NCBI GenBank assembly: GCA_021324775.1
Contig: JAJPIM010000038.1
Location: forward strand, 1-57,104
Direction of reading: 5' to 3'
Length of the DNA: 57,104 bases
DNA from: Gemmatimonadota bacterium
GTDB lineage: Bacteria; Gemmatimonadota; Gemmatimonadetes; Gemmatimonadales; Gemmatimonadaceae
Under the pieces are notes generated by a model. It saw only the letters and a list, made by a program, of their open reading frames with translations, had not been told where the DNA came from and made no database searches. Shown here piece after piece: positions 42,877 through 50,694 of this stretch. The position numbers were made by a program, and so were the translations under genes. The first letter of the stretch is position 1, and each line of letters opens with the position of its first letter.

Positions 42877-45800
42877 TCAGTCATCGCCAGGCGCGGGACT
42901 CAGCAGCGCGCCGGCTTGCTGCCGCTCCTTGCCGACCCCCGACCATCTCTCGACCACGTAGAAGAGCACCGGAATGAAAAACACTCCGATGAAGGTGCCG
43001 GCCAGCATGCCTCCGATCACGGTAGTGCCCATGATCTGACGCGCCACCGATCCCGCGCCGGTCGCCGCCCAGAGCGGGACGGTACCAAGCATGAAGGCGA
43101 ACGATGTCATCAGGATCGGCCGAAGCCGTATCCGGGCGCCCTCCAGGGTGGCGTCGATGAGCGACTTGCCGAGTGCGAGCTGGTCCTTGGCAAACTCGAC
43201 AATCAGAATCGCGTTCTTGGCGGTCAATCCGATCAACATGACCAGGCCGATCTGCGAATAGACGTCGCCTTCGATTTGCACCATGTAGCTCGGCAGGAAT
43301 GCCGAGAGCAGGGTCCGACGCAGCCAAAGCATGGCGAAGGCCCCGAACACCGCGATCGGCGTGCTGAGGAGAACGCCGAACGGCAGCGTCCAGCTCTCGT
43401 AAAGCGCCGCCAAGATCAGGAAGACGAAGGTCAGGGAAAAACCAAAGATGGCCGCCGGCGAAACGCCTTGCTGTGCCAGCTTCTCCTGGAAGGACATTCC
43501 CATGTAGTCGTAGCCCATCTCGCGCGGCATGGTCTGCGCGAAGACCTCTTCCAGAGCCGCCGTGGCTTGTCCGGCGCTGTACCCGGGAGCCGCGGCGCCG
43601 TTGATTTGCGCGGCGCGATACTCGTTAAAGCGCATGGTGAACTCCGGGCCCGGACGCGCTTCAAATCGCGTCAGCGCCGCCAGCGGCACCATTTGGTTGT
43701 TGCTGTTTCGGACGAAGAACTGGCCGACATTCTCAGCCCTCGTCCGGTATTCGCCTTCGGCCTCGATATAGACCTGCCACTCTCGGCCGAAGCGGTTGAA
43801 ATAGTTAATGAACAGGCCGCCCATGAACGCCTGGACGGTCCGGTAGACATCACTGATGGGCACGCCTTGCTTGATGACTTTATCGCGGTCGACGTCGATG
43901 AACTCCTGGGGCACACTGGGAAGAAAAGTGGTGCTCAAGCCGGCAATCTCCGGTCGCTTGCTCGCCGCCGTCATGAACGTCTTCAGATTGGAGGCGAGAA
44001 ATTGCAGGTCCTGGCCGGACCTGTCCTCGAGCGCAAACGTAAATCCCCCGGCGGTGCCGACGCCCGGAATGGCCGGCGGCGAAAACGCGAAGGCGATGCC
44101 TCCCGGCACTTGGGACAGTCGCTGGTTGATGCGCTGCTTGATCGCCTGAAGCTGTTCGGCGCGAGAGCGGCGAGCGTCCCAGGGAGTCAAGGTGACGAAG
44201 AAGAATGCGTTGTAGCTCGTCTGGATAGAACTGAGCAAGCTGAAGCCGACAACGCTGGTGGTGTATTGGACGCCGGGCGTCTTGGCTAACGCCGCCTCGA
44301 TTTGCCGGGCGACCTCCTCGGTGCGTTGCAGCGAGGCGGCATTGGGCAATTGCAGATTGATGTAGAGATACCCCTGGTCCTCATCGGGCAGAAAGCTCGA
44401 TGGCACTCTCCCGGCAAAGAACGCGCCTGCTGCGCCAAACGCCACCAGCAGCACGAGCGCGATCGCGCTCTTCCGAATCAGGGCACCGCACCCTCGCACG
44501 TAGGTGTTGGTGACCTCCGCAAAGGCTCGGTTGAACCAGCCAAACAACCGGTTGAGCAGGCCTCGGCTCGTCGTTCTCGGCCGAAGCAGGAGCGCCGAGA
44601 GGGCCGGGCTCAGGGTCAGCGCGTTGAACGCCGATAGGATCACGGCAATCGCGATGGTCACGGCGAATTGCTGGTATAGACGGCCGGTGATGCCGGGAAT
44701 GAACCCCGTCGGAATGAAGACGGCCGACAGCACCAATGCGATGCCCACGACAGGGGCGGAGATCTCCTCCATGGCCTTGAGCGCCGCGGCCTTCGGTGCG
44801 AGGCCATCCTCGATGTGGCGTTCGACCGCCTCGACTACGACGATCGCGTCGTCCACCACCAGACCGATGGCCAGCACCAACCCGAACAGCGAGAGTGTGT
44901 TGACCGAGAAGCCGAACAACGGGAAAAAGACGAAGGTCCCAACCAGCGACACGGGCACGGCCAAGAGCGGGATCAGCGTGGCGCGCCAGCCTTGCAGGAA
45001 GATGTACACGACGATCGTCACCAGACCGATGGCGATGACCAGCGTGCGGAGGATCTCCTGAATGCCTTGGGTGACGGCCAGGGTGGTATCCAGCGACACG
45101 ATGTAATCCACGTCGTGCGGGAATCGCCCCTTGGCCTCGGCCATGAATCTCCTGACGCCGGCCGCGGCCTGCACCGCGTTCGAGCCGGGCAACTGGTACA
45201 CCGCGATGATGGCGCCGGGCTTTCCATTCAAGCGACCGAGCGTGGTGTAGCTCTGCGCGCCGAGCTCGATGCGCGCGACATCTTTGAGGCGCACCACGCC
45301 TCCCGCCGGAGACTCGCGAACCACGATGGCTCCGAACTCTTCGGGAGACGTGAGCCGGCCCTGGGCTCTGACAGCGTAGGTGTATTGCTGTCCTTTGGGC
45401 ACGGGTTCGCTGCCGACCTGCCCAGCAGGATTTACCGTGTTCTGCGCTTGAATGGCCGAGGTGATGTCTGGAACGGTGATCGCCAACTTGGCCAGCTGGT
45501 CTGGCTTGACCCACAACCGCATCGCGTACTGGCCGGAGCCAAAAATCTGCACGTTGCCAATGCCATAGAGTCGCGTGAGCTGATCCGCGAGATTGATATA
45601 GGCATAGTTGGACAAGAACTCCGCGTCATTTGTGCCGTTCGGCGAGTACACGCTCAGGAGCATCAGGGGCGCGGTGACCGTCTTCTGCACCGTGACGCCA
45701 AAATTGGTGACGTCCGCCGGCAGCTGCGACGCGGCTTGCGTCTCGCGCATCTGCGCGAGGATGAGGTCCGTGTTCGGTTGCGTTGCCACGTCGAAGTCGA

Positions 45801-46077
45801 CCGTGAGTCGCATCACCCCATTGGCGGTCGCGTTCAACGAATACATGTAATTCATGTTGTCCACGCCGCTCATCCGCTGCTCGATCGGCGTGGCGACAGC
45901 CTGCTCGATTGTCTGCGCATCGGCGCCCACGTAGGTGGCCTGCACCTGGACCTCGGGCGGCACGATGTTCGGGAATTGGGCCACCGGCAGCGCCGTGATG
46001 CTGACCGCGCCGACAATCACCGTGAGAATGGCAATGACGATGGCGACGATAGGGCGGTTGATGAAAAACTTGGACAC
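42877..46077 (-). CDS. RND efflux permease (HAE1 family)
   Basis: The inner-membrane proton-driven pump of a tripartite system, 1066 residues. It begins MSKFFINRPIVAIVIAILTV, the typical HAE1 start. The proton-relay motif GLVVDDAIVVVE is in transmembrane helix 4, and the second half has GLTAKNAILIVEFAKDQ and RLRPILMTSFAFMLGTVPLW. Large periplasmic loops (including the porter-domain segments) are present in both halves. HAE1 pumps export hydrophobic and amphiphilic compounds, including many antibiotics; the CusA/CzcA metal-type signature is absent. It starts three bases after the adaptor gene stop. Confidence 0.96.
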   Translation of the reverse strand: MSKFFINRPIVAIVIAILTVIVGAVSITALPVAQFPNIVPPEVQVQATYVGADAQTIEQAVATPIEQRMSGVDNMNYMYSLNATANGVMRLTVDFDVATQPNTDLILAQMRETQAASQLPADVTNFGVTVQKTVTAPLMLLSVYSPNGTNDAEFLSNYAYINLADQLTRLYGIGNVQIFGSGQYAMRLWVKPDQLAKLAITVPDITSAIQAQNTVNPAGQVGSEPVPKGQQYTYAVRAQGRLTSPEEFGAIVVRESPAGGVVRLKDVARIELGAQSYTTLGRLNGKPGAIIAVYQLPGSNAVQAAAGVRRFMAEAKGRFPHDVDYIVSLDTTLAVTQGIQEILRTLVIAIGLVTIVVYIFLQGWRATLIPLLAVPVSLVGTFVFFPLFGFSVNTLSLFGLVLAIGLVVDDAIVVVEAVERHIEDGLAPKAAALKAMEEISAPVVGIALVLSAVFIPTGFIPGITGRLYQQFAVTIAIAVILSAFNALTLSPALSALLLRPRTTSRGLLNRLFGWFNRAFAEVTNTYVRGCGALIRKSAIALVLLVAFGAAGAFFAGRVPSSFLPDEDQGYLYINLQLPNAASLQRTEEVARQIEAALAKTPGVQYTTSVVGFSLLSSIQTSYNAFFFVTLTPWDARRSRAEQLQAIKQRINQRLSQVPGGIAFAFSPPAIPGVGTAGGFTFALEDRSGQDLQFLASNLKTFMTAASKRPEIAGLSTTFLPSVPQEFIDVDRDKVIKQGVPISDVYRTVQAFMGGLFINYFNRFGREWQVYIEAEGEYRTRAENVGQFFVRNSNNQMVPLAALTRFEARPGPEFTMRFNEYRAAQINGAAAPGYSAGQATAALEEVFAQTMPREMGYDYMGMSFQEKLAQQGVSPAAIFGFSLTFVFLILAALYESWTLPFGVLLSTPIAVFGAFAMLWLRRTLLSAFLPSYMVQIEGDVYSQIGLVMLIGLTAKNAILIVEFAKDQLALGKSLIDATLEGARIRLRPILMTSFAFMLGTVPLWAATGAGSVARQIMGTTVIGGMLAGTFIGVFFIPVLFYVVERWSGVGKERQQAGALLSPAPGDD

Positions 46078-46080
46078 GGC

Positions 46081-47238
46081 TCAATTGCCCGGCGTCACGG
46101 GAGTGCTCGGCTTGATCGTGACGGGGGAGCCGTCACGGACCTTCTGCACGCCTTCCACGACTACGCGCTCTCCCGCGCGGACGCCGCTGTCGACGATCCA
46201 CATCGTGTCCACCCGCTCGCCGACCGTGATCGGCCTGAGGGCCACCTTGTCGTCACCTCCCACCACGGCCACCGAATAGGTTCCCTGGAGTTCGATCACC
46301 GCCTTCTGGGGTACGAGCATCGCACCTTTTCTCGTGTCGGGGGCGGCGCGCACCCGTCCGAACTGACCCGGGCGCAGAATGTGGTCGGGATTGGGAAATG
46401 CGCACACCACTTCGATGGTGCCCGTCGTGACGTCCACCTGCCGATTCGTCTCCAGCAGTGTGCCCTGGCGCGGATAGACCGTGCCGTCCGCCAGCACGAG
46501 CTCAAACGGCGGTGCATCCGGATGCACATCCTGTTGCGTGTGCGAGTTGATGCGTGCCGCAAAGTGCAGGTACTCCTGCTCGCTGATCGGAACGTACGCC
46601 TTGATCGGATTGACCTGCGAGACCGAGGTCAAAGTGGTGCTCGGGGTGACCAGGTTGCCGATTTGCACCTGCGCGATTCCGGCGATGCCGTCGATCCGGG
46701 ACGTGACGTGCGTGAAGTCCAGGTTCAATTGCGCCTGTTCGACTTGCGCCTCGGCCGCTTTGACCTCCGCTTCGGCCGCGAGGTACGCCTGAGTGTCATC
46801 GTCCAATTGCTGCTGCGGAATAGCGTTCTCCGCCGCCAACGGCGTCTCACGCTCGACGTCGTGCTGGATTTTGCCGGCCTGCGCCTGGCCTTGCGCGAGT
46901 TGTGCCCTCGCTTGGTCGAGTACGGCCTGAAACGGACGCATGTCGATCTGGAAGAGCAGCTGACCCTTCCGGACGAACGACCCTTCCTTATAGTTCTGGC
47001 TGACGACGTATCCTGTGACTTGTGGCTGAATCTGCGCGTTGACGTAGCCATCCAGCGTCGCGACCCATTCCCCGTACAGCGGGACATCCCGTTGTATCAC
47101 GCGGGTCACTTCGACCTCGACAGGCGGGGGTGCTGGCGCCTTCTTACTCTGGCAGCCGGCCAAGAGCACAAAGATGGGCCAAGCCATCTCGGATCCTGTG
47201 CGTGGTCTCCAGCCTGTGAGACCGGGTACGCTGAACAT
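46081..47238 (-). CDS. RND efflux periplasmic adaptor (membrane fusion) lipoprotein
   Basis: The adaptor that bridges pump and channel, 385 residues from ATG 47238. The lipobox MAWPIFVLLAGCQ lies about 17 residues in; ATG 47187 would start right at the hydrophobic core. The lipoyl-like hairpin and coiled coil are visible (VNAQIQPQVTGYVVSQNYKE, QAVLDQARAQLAQGQAQAGK), followed by beta-barrel and membrane-proximal parts (PGQFGRVRAAPDTRKGAMLV). Lipid anchoring fits AcrA-type adaptors. It is the first gene of the - strand operon adaptor-permease-channel. No local TetR-type repressor was found. Confidence 0.94.
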   Translation of the reverse strand: MFSVPGLTGWRPRTGSEMAWPIFVLLAGCQSKKAPAPPPVEVEVTRVIQRDVPLYGEWVATLDGYVNAQIQPQVTGYVVSQNYKEGSFVRKGQLLFQIDMRPFQAVLDQARAQLAQGQAQAGKIQHDVERETPLAAENAIPQQQLDDDTQAYLAAEAEVKAAEAQVEQAQLNLDFTHVTSRIDGIAGIAQVQIGNLVTPSTTLTSVSQVNPIKAYVPISEQEYLHFAARINSHTQQDVHPDAPPFELVLADGTVYPRQGTLLETNRQVDVTTGTIEVVCAFPNPDHILRPGQFGRVRAAPDTRKGAMLVPQKAVIELQGTYSVAVVGGDDKVALRPITVGERVDTMWIVDSGVRAGERVVVEGVQKVRDGSPVTIKPSTPVTPGN

Positions 47239-47700
47239 GATCTGACGCCCTTGGTTCGTTTTACACTCGGAATTCCAACACCCCGACCAGCGCATGCGGT
47301 GCGATCGCCGCGACAAGCGTTGCGGCCAATACAGAGGGAAGCGCGTAACGCCTTCTACCTCGGCCAGTCCTCCAGTCGTCCAAGCGAAATCGAGCGCGGC
47401 GCGCAGTGGCCCGATTGGGCGTCTATCACCTCCGGCCTCGCCAACACTAGGCGGCAGTGCCGCGTGTTGCAATCAGCCACAAGGGATACGAGAGCCATCG
47501 GCTGTTAGCCTTACAGCGTCATGTTACTTCTTGCGTAGGACAACCCGGGACGCACGAGCGGCCTCGGCCCCTCGAACGGGACGCTCGTTCGCAAAACCGC
47601 TTCTCGAGCGGTGATCTCGCCACCATCGGAGAGGCCTTGTCGTCGGCGTTCACCTACATGACCGCACAATTCACCGGCGTCGTCGCGCGCGGTATCAAGG
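47239..47700. other. Intergenic stretch without a supported gene
   Basis: Between the adaptor gene and the ATPase-like fragment there is no reading frame with family similarity or coding character that I trust. It probably carries the efflux operon promoter (a TAAAAC just after a TGTAAAAC-like run about 20 bp upstream of 47238 is a weak candidate). It may also hold debris from rearrangement. Confidence 0.4.
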
Positions 47701-47779
47701 CGGTGCCGTGGGATCATTGGCTTCGACTTCATCGGCACCCTGTCCGTCGACGCGCTCGGCGTCGGACTCGCTGCATTCG
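47701..47779 (+). pseudogene. 79-bp fragment homologous to the P-type ATPase gene
   Basis: This 79-bp stretch matches 40902-40980 inside the heavy-metal ATPase gene at 71 of 79 positions by eye. In the ATPase frame it encodes RCRGIIGFDFIGTLSVDALG and onward, corresponding to ATPase residues 607-632. Similarity stops on both sides and there is no open coding context, so it is a remnant of a second, related ATPase gene. It lies at the other end of the efflux operon, in direct orientation relative to the intact gene. Confidence 0.75.
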
Positions 47780-47864
47780 CCACCTCGAGCGCCTCCGTGC
47801 GCGGGAGCGACGGGCGGTCTTGGATCTCGCGAGGTTCTATCGGTGCTCGGAAGGATGACCGACA

Positions 47865-48824
47865 TTGGCTGAACCGCCCCCGCCTCTGAAATCCCGCGCG
47901 ATCCGACGATTGATCCTGCTCTCCGCGATCGTCGCGGCCGGCACGGGCATCGCCGTGGCGACCCACCCGGCGCAGGTGCGGGCAGCGCTTTCGCAGCTGA
48001 TGCGCCTCCCCATGCCTGCCCTCGCGGAAGCCTTCGTGATGGTCCTTGGCCAGCTCGCGCTCCAGAGTCTACGGCAGTGGGCCGTCGTTCCCCGGGACCT
48101 GGCGCTGAGACCCGTCCGAGTGGCGCATGCCTTCCTCTGGGGCCAGTGGCTGAACATCGTTGCGCCCGCTCGCACCGGCGATGCGCTCAGAGTCGTGCTG
48201 ATCCGGCGCGAGTCCGGCAAGGGCCTCGGGGGCGTCCCATCCGCCATTGGTGCCGTATTGGCCGACAAGGTGGTGGATCTCGCGTCCCTCGTATTGCTCT
48301 GCGCCGCGGCCGGGTCGATCGGTCTCCTTTGGACGCGGGCATACGCACGCCTGTTCGAAGCCGCAGTGGCCGCCGCTGCCGTGGTTGCCGTGGTTGCAGC
48401 CATGCGACTGCGCAGCGGTTCCCAGGAAAAACACTGGACCTGGATGCGGGATCTCCGGGACGGGTTATCGGCGCTGCGGGATGGCCCACGGGTGATGGCC
48501 AGCTTGGTGTTTGCCTTGGCGTCGTGGGTGGCCGAAGGTGGGGCACTCTGGTTGCTGTGCGCGGGGTTGGGTGTCATGCCGACCCCGTCAGAGATTCTTC
48601 TCGCCCTAGCCGTGCTGAACGTCGGCATCAGCGTGCCGATTTCGTTTGCGAATCTGGGCGTGTACGAGGCGGCGCTGGCGTCCGGTCTCGGTTACGCGGG
48701 TGTGCCGCTGCCAACTGCTCTCGCGGTCGCCGCTTCTCACCATGCCGTGGAATTGCTGGCGCAAAACGTCGCCGTCGCGGGGCTCTCGCTCTCGACCCGT
48801 GCTCCCAGCAGGATCAACCGCTAA
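47865..48824 (+). CDS. LPG synthase TM-like (UPF0104/AglD-type) membrane protein
   Basis: A 319-residue integral membrane protein with about eight hydrophobic segments, of the lysylphosphatidylglycerol-synthase transmembrane-domain family. Typical parts are HAFLWGQWLNIVAPARTGDA near residue 90, GAVLADKVVDLASLVLL near 130, and SFANLGVYEAALASGLGYAG near 262. Members without the soluble domain often act as lipid-carrier flippases or glycosyl-lipid accessory proteins. No soluble catalytic domain is attached here. TTG 47865 is preceded by GGAAGGA at 47849-47855; an ATG nearby at 47855 is in another frame and stops after five codons. Confidence 0.85.
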   Translation: MAEPPPPLKSRAIRRLILLSAIVAAGTGIAVATHPAQVRAALSQLMRLPMPALAEAFVMVLGQLALQSLRQWAVVPRDLALRPVRVAHAFLWGQWLNIVAPARTGDALRVVLIRRESGKGLGGVPSAIGAVLADKVVDLASLVLLCAAAGSIGLLWTRAYARLFEAAVAAAAVVAVVAAMRLRSGSQEKHWTWMRDLRDGLSALRDGPRVMASLVFALASWVAEGGALWLLCAGLGVMPTPSEILLALAVLNVGISVPISFANLGVYEAALASGLGYAGVPLPTALAVAASHHAVELLAQNVAVAGLSLSTRAPSRINR

Positions 48825-48968
48825 GGAGATCGTCACGCAGGCGAGACACCCCCTCAGCGCGCTCGTGAACCTCATCGACAGAAATGCGCCGGTCGAAGCG
48901 CAGCTCATCGTGGCCCGCCGGTGCAATCTGAGTCGTGGCGCGTTTTCGGCTGACGGGTTCCGCTCCTT

Positions 48969-49361
48969 TCAATTTCGCTCGGCCACGCGGACGAGCAGCC
49001 AGATGGCACTGGCCAGGAGAACCGGCGCCGAATACGTGCCGGGCATGAGGCGGCGATAGCGAACGGAGGCGCCGAGGTGTAGCAACCCATTGCCAACCAT
49101 GATCGCGCCGTAGGCAGTGGCAATGGGAACAATCCACGGCGCTCCCCGGAAGGCGAAACCAGACAGGGCGAACAGGATGCCACAGGCGAGTACGAGGCCC
49201 GTGAGCCAGAGGCGAAAGCTGAAGGTCGGAAAACTGAGAAACCGGTACCGCTGGCGCAGGGCGCGCACGGTCGCGTTGTACACAGGGAGGAAGCCGGTCA
49301 ACGCCTCGTCCGCGATGTGCAGCGCAAACGCACAACAGAGCCCAACCCAGGCGGAGCCCAT
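48969..49361 (-). CDS. Small HXXEE-like integral membrane protein
   Basis: A 130-residue protein with four hydrophobic segments: WVGLCCAFALHIADEALTGF, LTGLVLACGILFALSGFAF, VPIATAYGAIMVGNGLLHLG and TYSAPVLLASAIWLLVRV. The HIADEALTGF motif in the first helix and the second His in GLLHLGAS resemble the HXXEE membrane-protein family (metal-ligand-like His and Glu), whose function is not established. A strong ribosome site (GGAGGG) precedes ATG 49361. It is convergent with the upstream membrane-protein gene. It has ordinary coding character, though it lies in an apparently rearranged area. Confidence 0.75.
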   Translation of the reverse strand: MGSAWVGLCCAFALHIADEALTGFLPVYNATVRALRQRYRFLSFPTFSFRLWLTGLVLACGILFALSGFAFRGAPWIVPIATAYGAIMVGNGLLHLGASVRYRRLMPGTYSAPVLLASAIWLLVRVAERN

Positions 49362-49432
49362 GTGCCCTCCCTCGGTTCAATCGTTTCGGCCGCGGAATAA
49401 TGATGCTTCGGTAACCCGCGGCACTCGAGAGA

Positions 49433-49452
49433 TTCCACGCTTGCGCGTGGAA
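49433..49452. repeat. Perfect inverted repeat (8-bp stem, 4-base loop)
   Basis: TTCCACGC (49433-49440) pairs exactly with GCGTGGAA (49445-49452) around TTGC. It lies upstream of the - strand membrane-protein gene and 50 bp before an integrase remnant. It could be a protein-binding palindrome, a recombination-site half or a small hairpin. No T-run follows. Confidence 0.5.
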
Positions 49453-49501
49453 CATCGGCGCGCATCATATCGAGATGACGTTTTGCGATGACCGATGAAT
49501 C

Positions 49502-49696
49502 GTGATGTGGCGGCCGGGCATGGCGGACCGTCTCATCGCCATGCAGCTCGGCCATAAGGACACGACGCTGATCGCGACGCGGTACGGTAGATTGACACTG
49601 GACGGTTCCGTTGCGCGGGGCAGGCGCAAAGAGCCAGGTAATTCCGCCGGCACGACAGACGGCAGGGCACAAGGGCATCGAAATCGCTGGAAGTAA
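49502..49696 (+). pseudogene. Tyrosine recombinase (integrase) C-terminal remnant
   Basis: The frame reads RLIAMQLGHKDTTLIATRYG, matching the last catalytic part of tyrosine recombinases: the LGHK box with its His, and a Tyr in ATRYGRL as the nucleophile candidate. Stops lie just upstream, and the Arg-containing first boxes are missing, so only about 60 codons of the C-terminus are left. It sits 31 bp before tRNA-Arg, in the typical place for an integrase at the edge of an integrated island. Confidence 0.65.
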
Positions 49697-49712
49697 CGGC
49701 ATGGAAGTAACG
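49688..49712 (+). repeat. Direct repeat TGGAAGTAACG, two copies 14 bp apart
   Basis: TGGAAGTAACG occurs at 49688-49698 and 49702-49712, between the integrase remnant and tRNA-Arg. Short directly repeated sites at this place can be integrase arm sites or leftover junctions; chance is also possible. Confidence 0.45.
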
Positions 49713-49727
49713 CAACATCAACCACTT

Positions 49728-49801
49728 GCCCCCGTAGCTCAGGTGGATAGAGCAGCGGTTTCCTAAACCGTTGGCCGGGTGTTCGAGTCACCCCGGGGGC
49801 A
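49728..49801 (+). tRNA. tRNA-Arg (anticodon CCT)
   Basis: All arms fold: acceptor GCCCCCG/CGGGGGC (49728-49734 with 49794-49800), D stem GCTC/GAGC, anticodon stem GCGGT/ACCGT with loop TTCCTAA giving anticodon CCT, and T stem GGGTG/CACCC with loop TTCGAGT. The discriminator base is A at 49801 and CCA is not encoded. tRNA-Arg(CCT) reads the AGG codon and is a frequent integration target. Confidence 0.95.
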
Positions 49802-49830
49802 CTGCGGAGCGTAAAGACTCAGGCCGTCAG

Positions 49831-49848
49831 GCGCGGTGAGCGCCGCGC
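49831..49848 (+). terminator. Possible hairpin after tRNA-Arg
   Basis: GCGCGG (49831-49836) and CCGCGC (49843-49848) can pair 30 bases after the tRNA. The stem is GC-only and no T-run follows. Confidence 0.3.
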
Positions 49849-49852
49849 GAAT

Positions 49853-49872
49853 TACGTGCGAATACGTGCGAA
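49853..49872 (+). repeat. Perfect tandem 10-bp repeat TACGTGCGAA x2
   Basis: TACGTGCGAA occurs twice in direct succession at 49853-49862 and 49863-49872, between the tRNA and a small gene. Confidence 0.6.
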
Positions 49873-49979
49873 CTAATTGGAGCCTGTATCGTATCTATGA
49901 CCTCTGAAAAAAGCACGAGCCATTGGGCAGGCCAATACCAGATGAGTCGACGGCCACATCCGATTCGGGAGTCCTTGCA

Positions 49980-50246
49980 ATGACCACCCACCGCCGATTG
50001 TCCGCAGAACACCAGCAGACACTATTCAAGATCTTTCAGCACAAGCCGACGACGATCGAGTGGGCGGACCTCGTGCACCTGGTCGAAGAGGTCGGTGAGA
50101 TCGCGCCCAAGGGCGACGGCACGTACCGCCTCGTCGTGAATGGCGAGGGGCACGTCCTCAAGCGGCCGCACCATGACCGGATCGCAGACCCTGATGATCT
50201 GGCGGCGATCAAGACGCTCTTCGAGCGCGGTCGTGTGATGCCGTGA
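49980..50246 (+). CDS. Small protein, weakly HicA-toxin-like
   Basis: An 88-residue protein with a good ribosome site (GGGAG about eight bases upstream of ATG 49980). It begins LSAEHQQTLFKIFQHKPTTI, then EWADLVHLVEEVGEI, a short beta stretch (GTYRLVVNGEGHVL) and KRPHHDRIADPDDL with a conserved-looking PHH, ending in a helix. The order helix-beta-beta-(PH)-helix resembles small HicA-family proteins of the type found in many genomes as orphans. The fold similarity is suggestive only, and no HicB partner or antitoxin gene is next to it. Confidence 0.6.
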   Translation: MTTHRRLSAEHQQTLFKIFQHKPTTIEWADLVHLVEEVGEIAPKGDGTYRLVVNGEGHVLKRPHHDRIADPDDLAAIKTLFERGRVMP

Positions 50247-50322
50247 CCGATGCCGTCGGCACGGCAGCGGTGGTCACACCTAAGCTCACCCCTCGCGGGT
50301 GGTAACGGCGGAGGCTCGGACC

Positions 50323-50511
50323 ATGATACGTCTTGGTGACCACGTAGTTGTGCGGGGCGAGGATGAAGAAGCGATCGTGACGGCCGTGCATCCCAACTCG
50401 CAAATCGAGATCGAGTACCTGCACGCGTCCGCAGCCGGCCGGCGCCGGAAGCGGTACGCCGCGGAAGCGCTGGATCCAGTGAAGGCTGAGGGCGATCGCC
50501 GGCCGGAATAA
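50323..50511 (+). CDS. Small basic protein of unknown function
   Basis: A 62-residue protein with GGAGG at 50310-50314 before ATG 50323. IRLGDHVVVRGEDEEAIVTA followed by QIEIEYLHAS looks like a short SH3/KOW-like beta barrel, and the C-terminus is Arg/Ala-rich (AGRRRKRYAAEAL). It could bind nucleic acid. It follows the HicA-like gene by 76 bp. Nothing else can be assigned. Confidence 0.5.
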   Translation: MIRLGDHVVVRGEDEEAIVTAVHPNSQIEIEYLHASAAGRRRKRYAAEALDPVKAEGDRRPE

Positions 50512-50694
50512 CGGGCCGAAATGACGGGACGGGCCGCGCGCATTGCCTGCCCGGAGCGTTGGCGACGGTCCTGCAACCTTATTCGGGTCCGGCTTCTCCA
50601 ATACCAGGACCTCGGGCGAGACCAGACGTGCGGATGGAACGCCCGCCTTTCCCGTTCATATCGCGCTCAACCCGCATCGCCGCCGGGACGTGCC

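Noticed and set aside
44815-47508. 897-residue + strand frame opposite the RND permease and adaptor
   Set aside because: It is antisense to the efflux operon, is full of His, Arg and Asp repeats from reverse-complement codons, and has no start signal.
47294-47614. 106-residue + strand frame in the efflux upstream region
   Set aside because: It lacks a ribosome site, codon bias and any resemblance to known proteins; the area looks rearranged.
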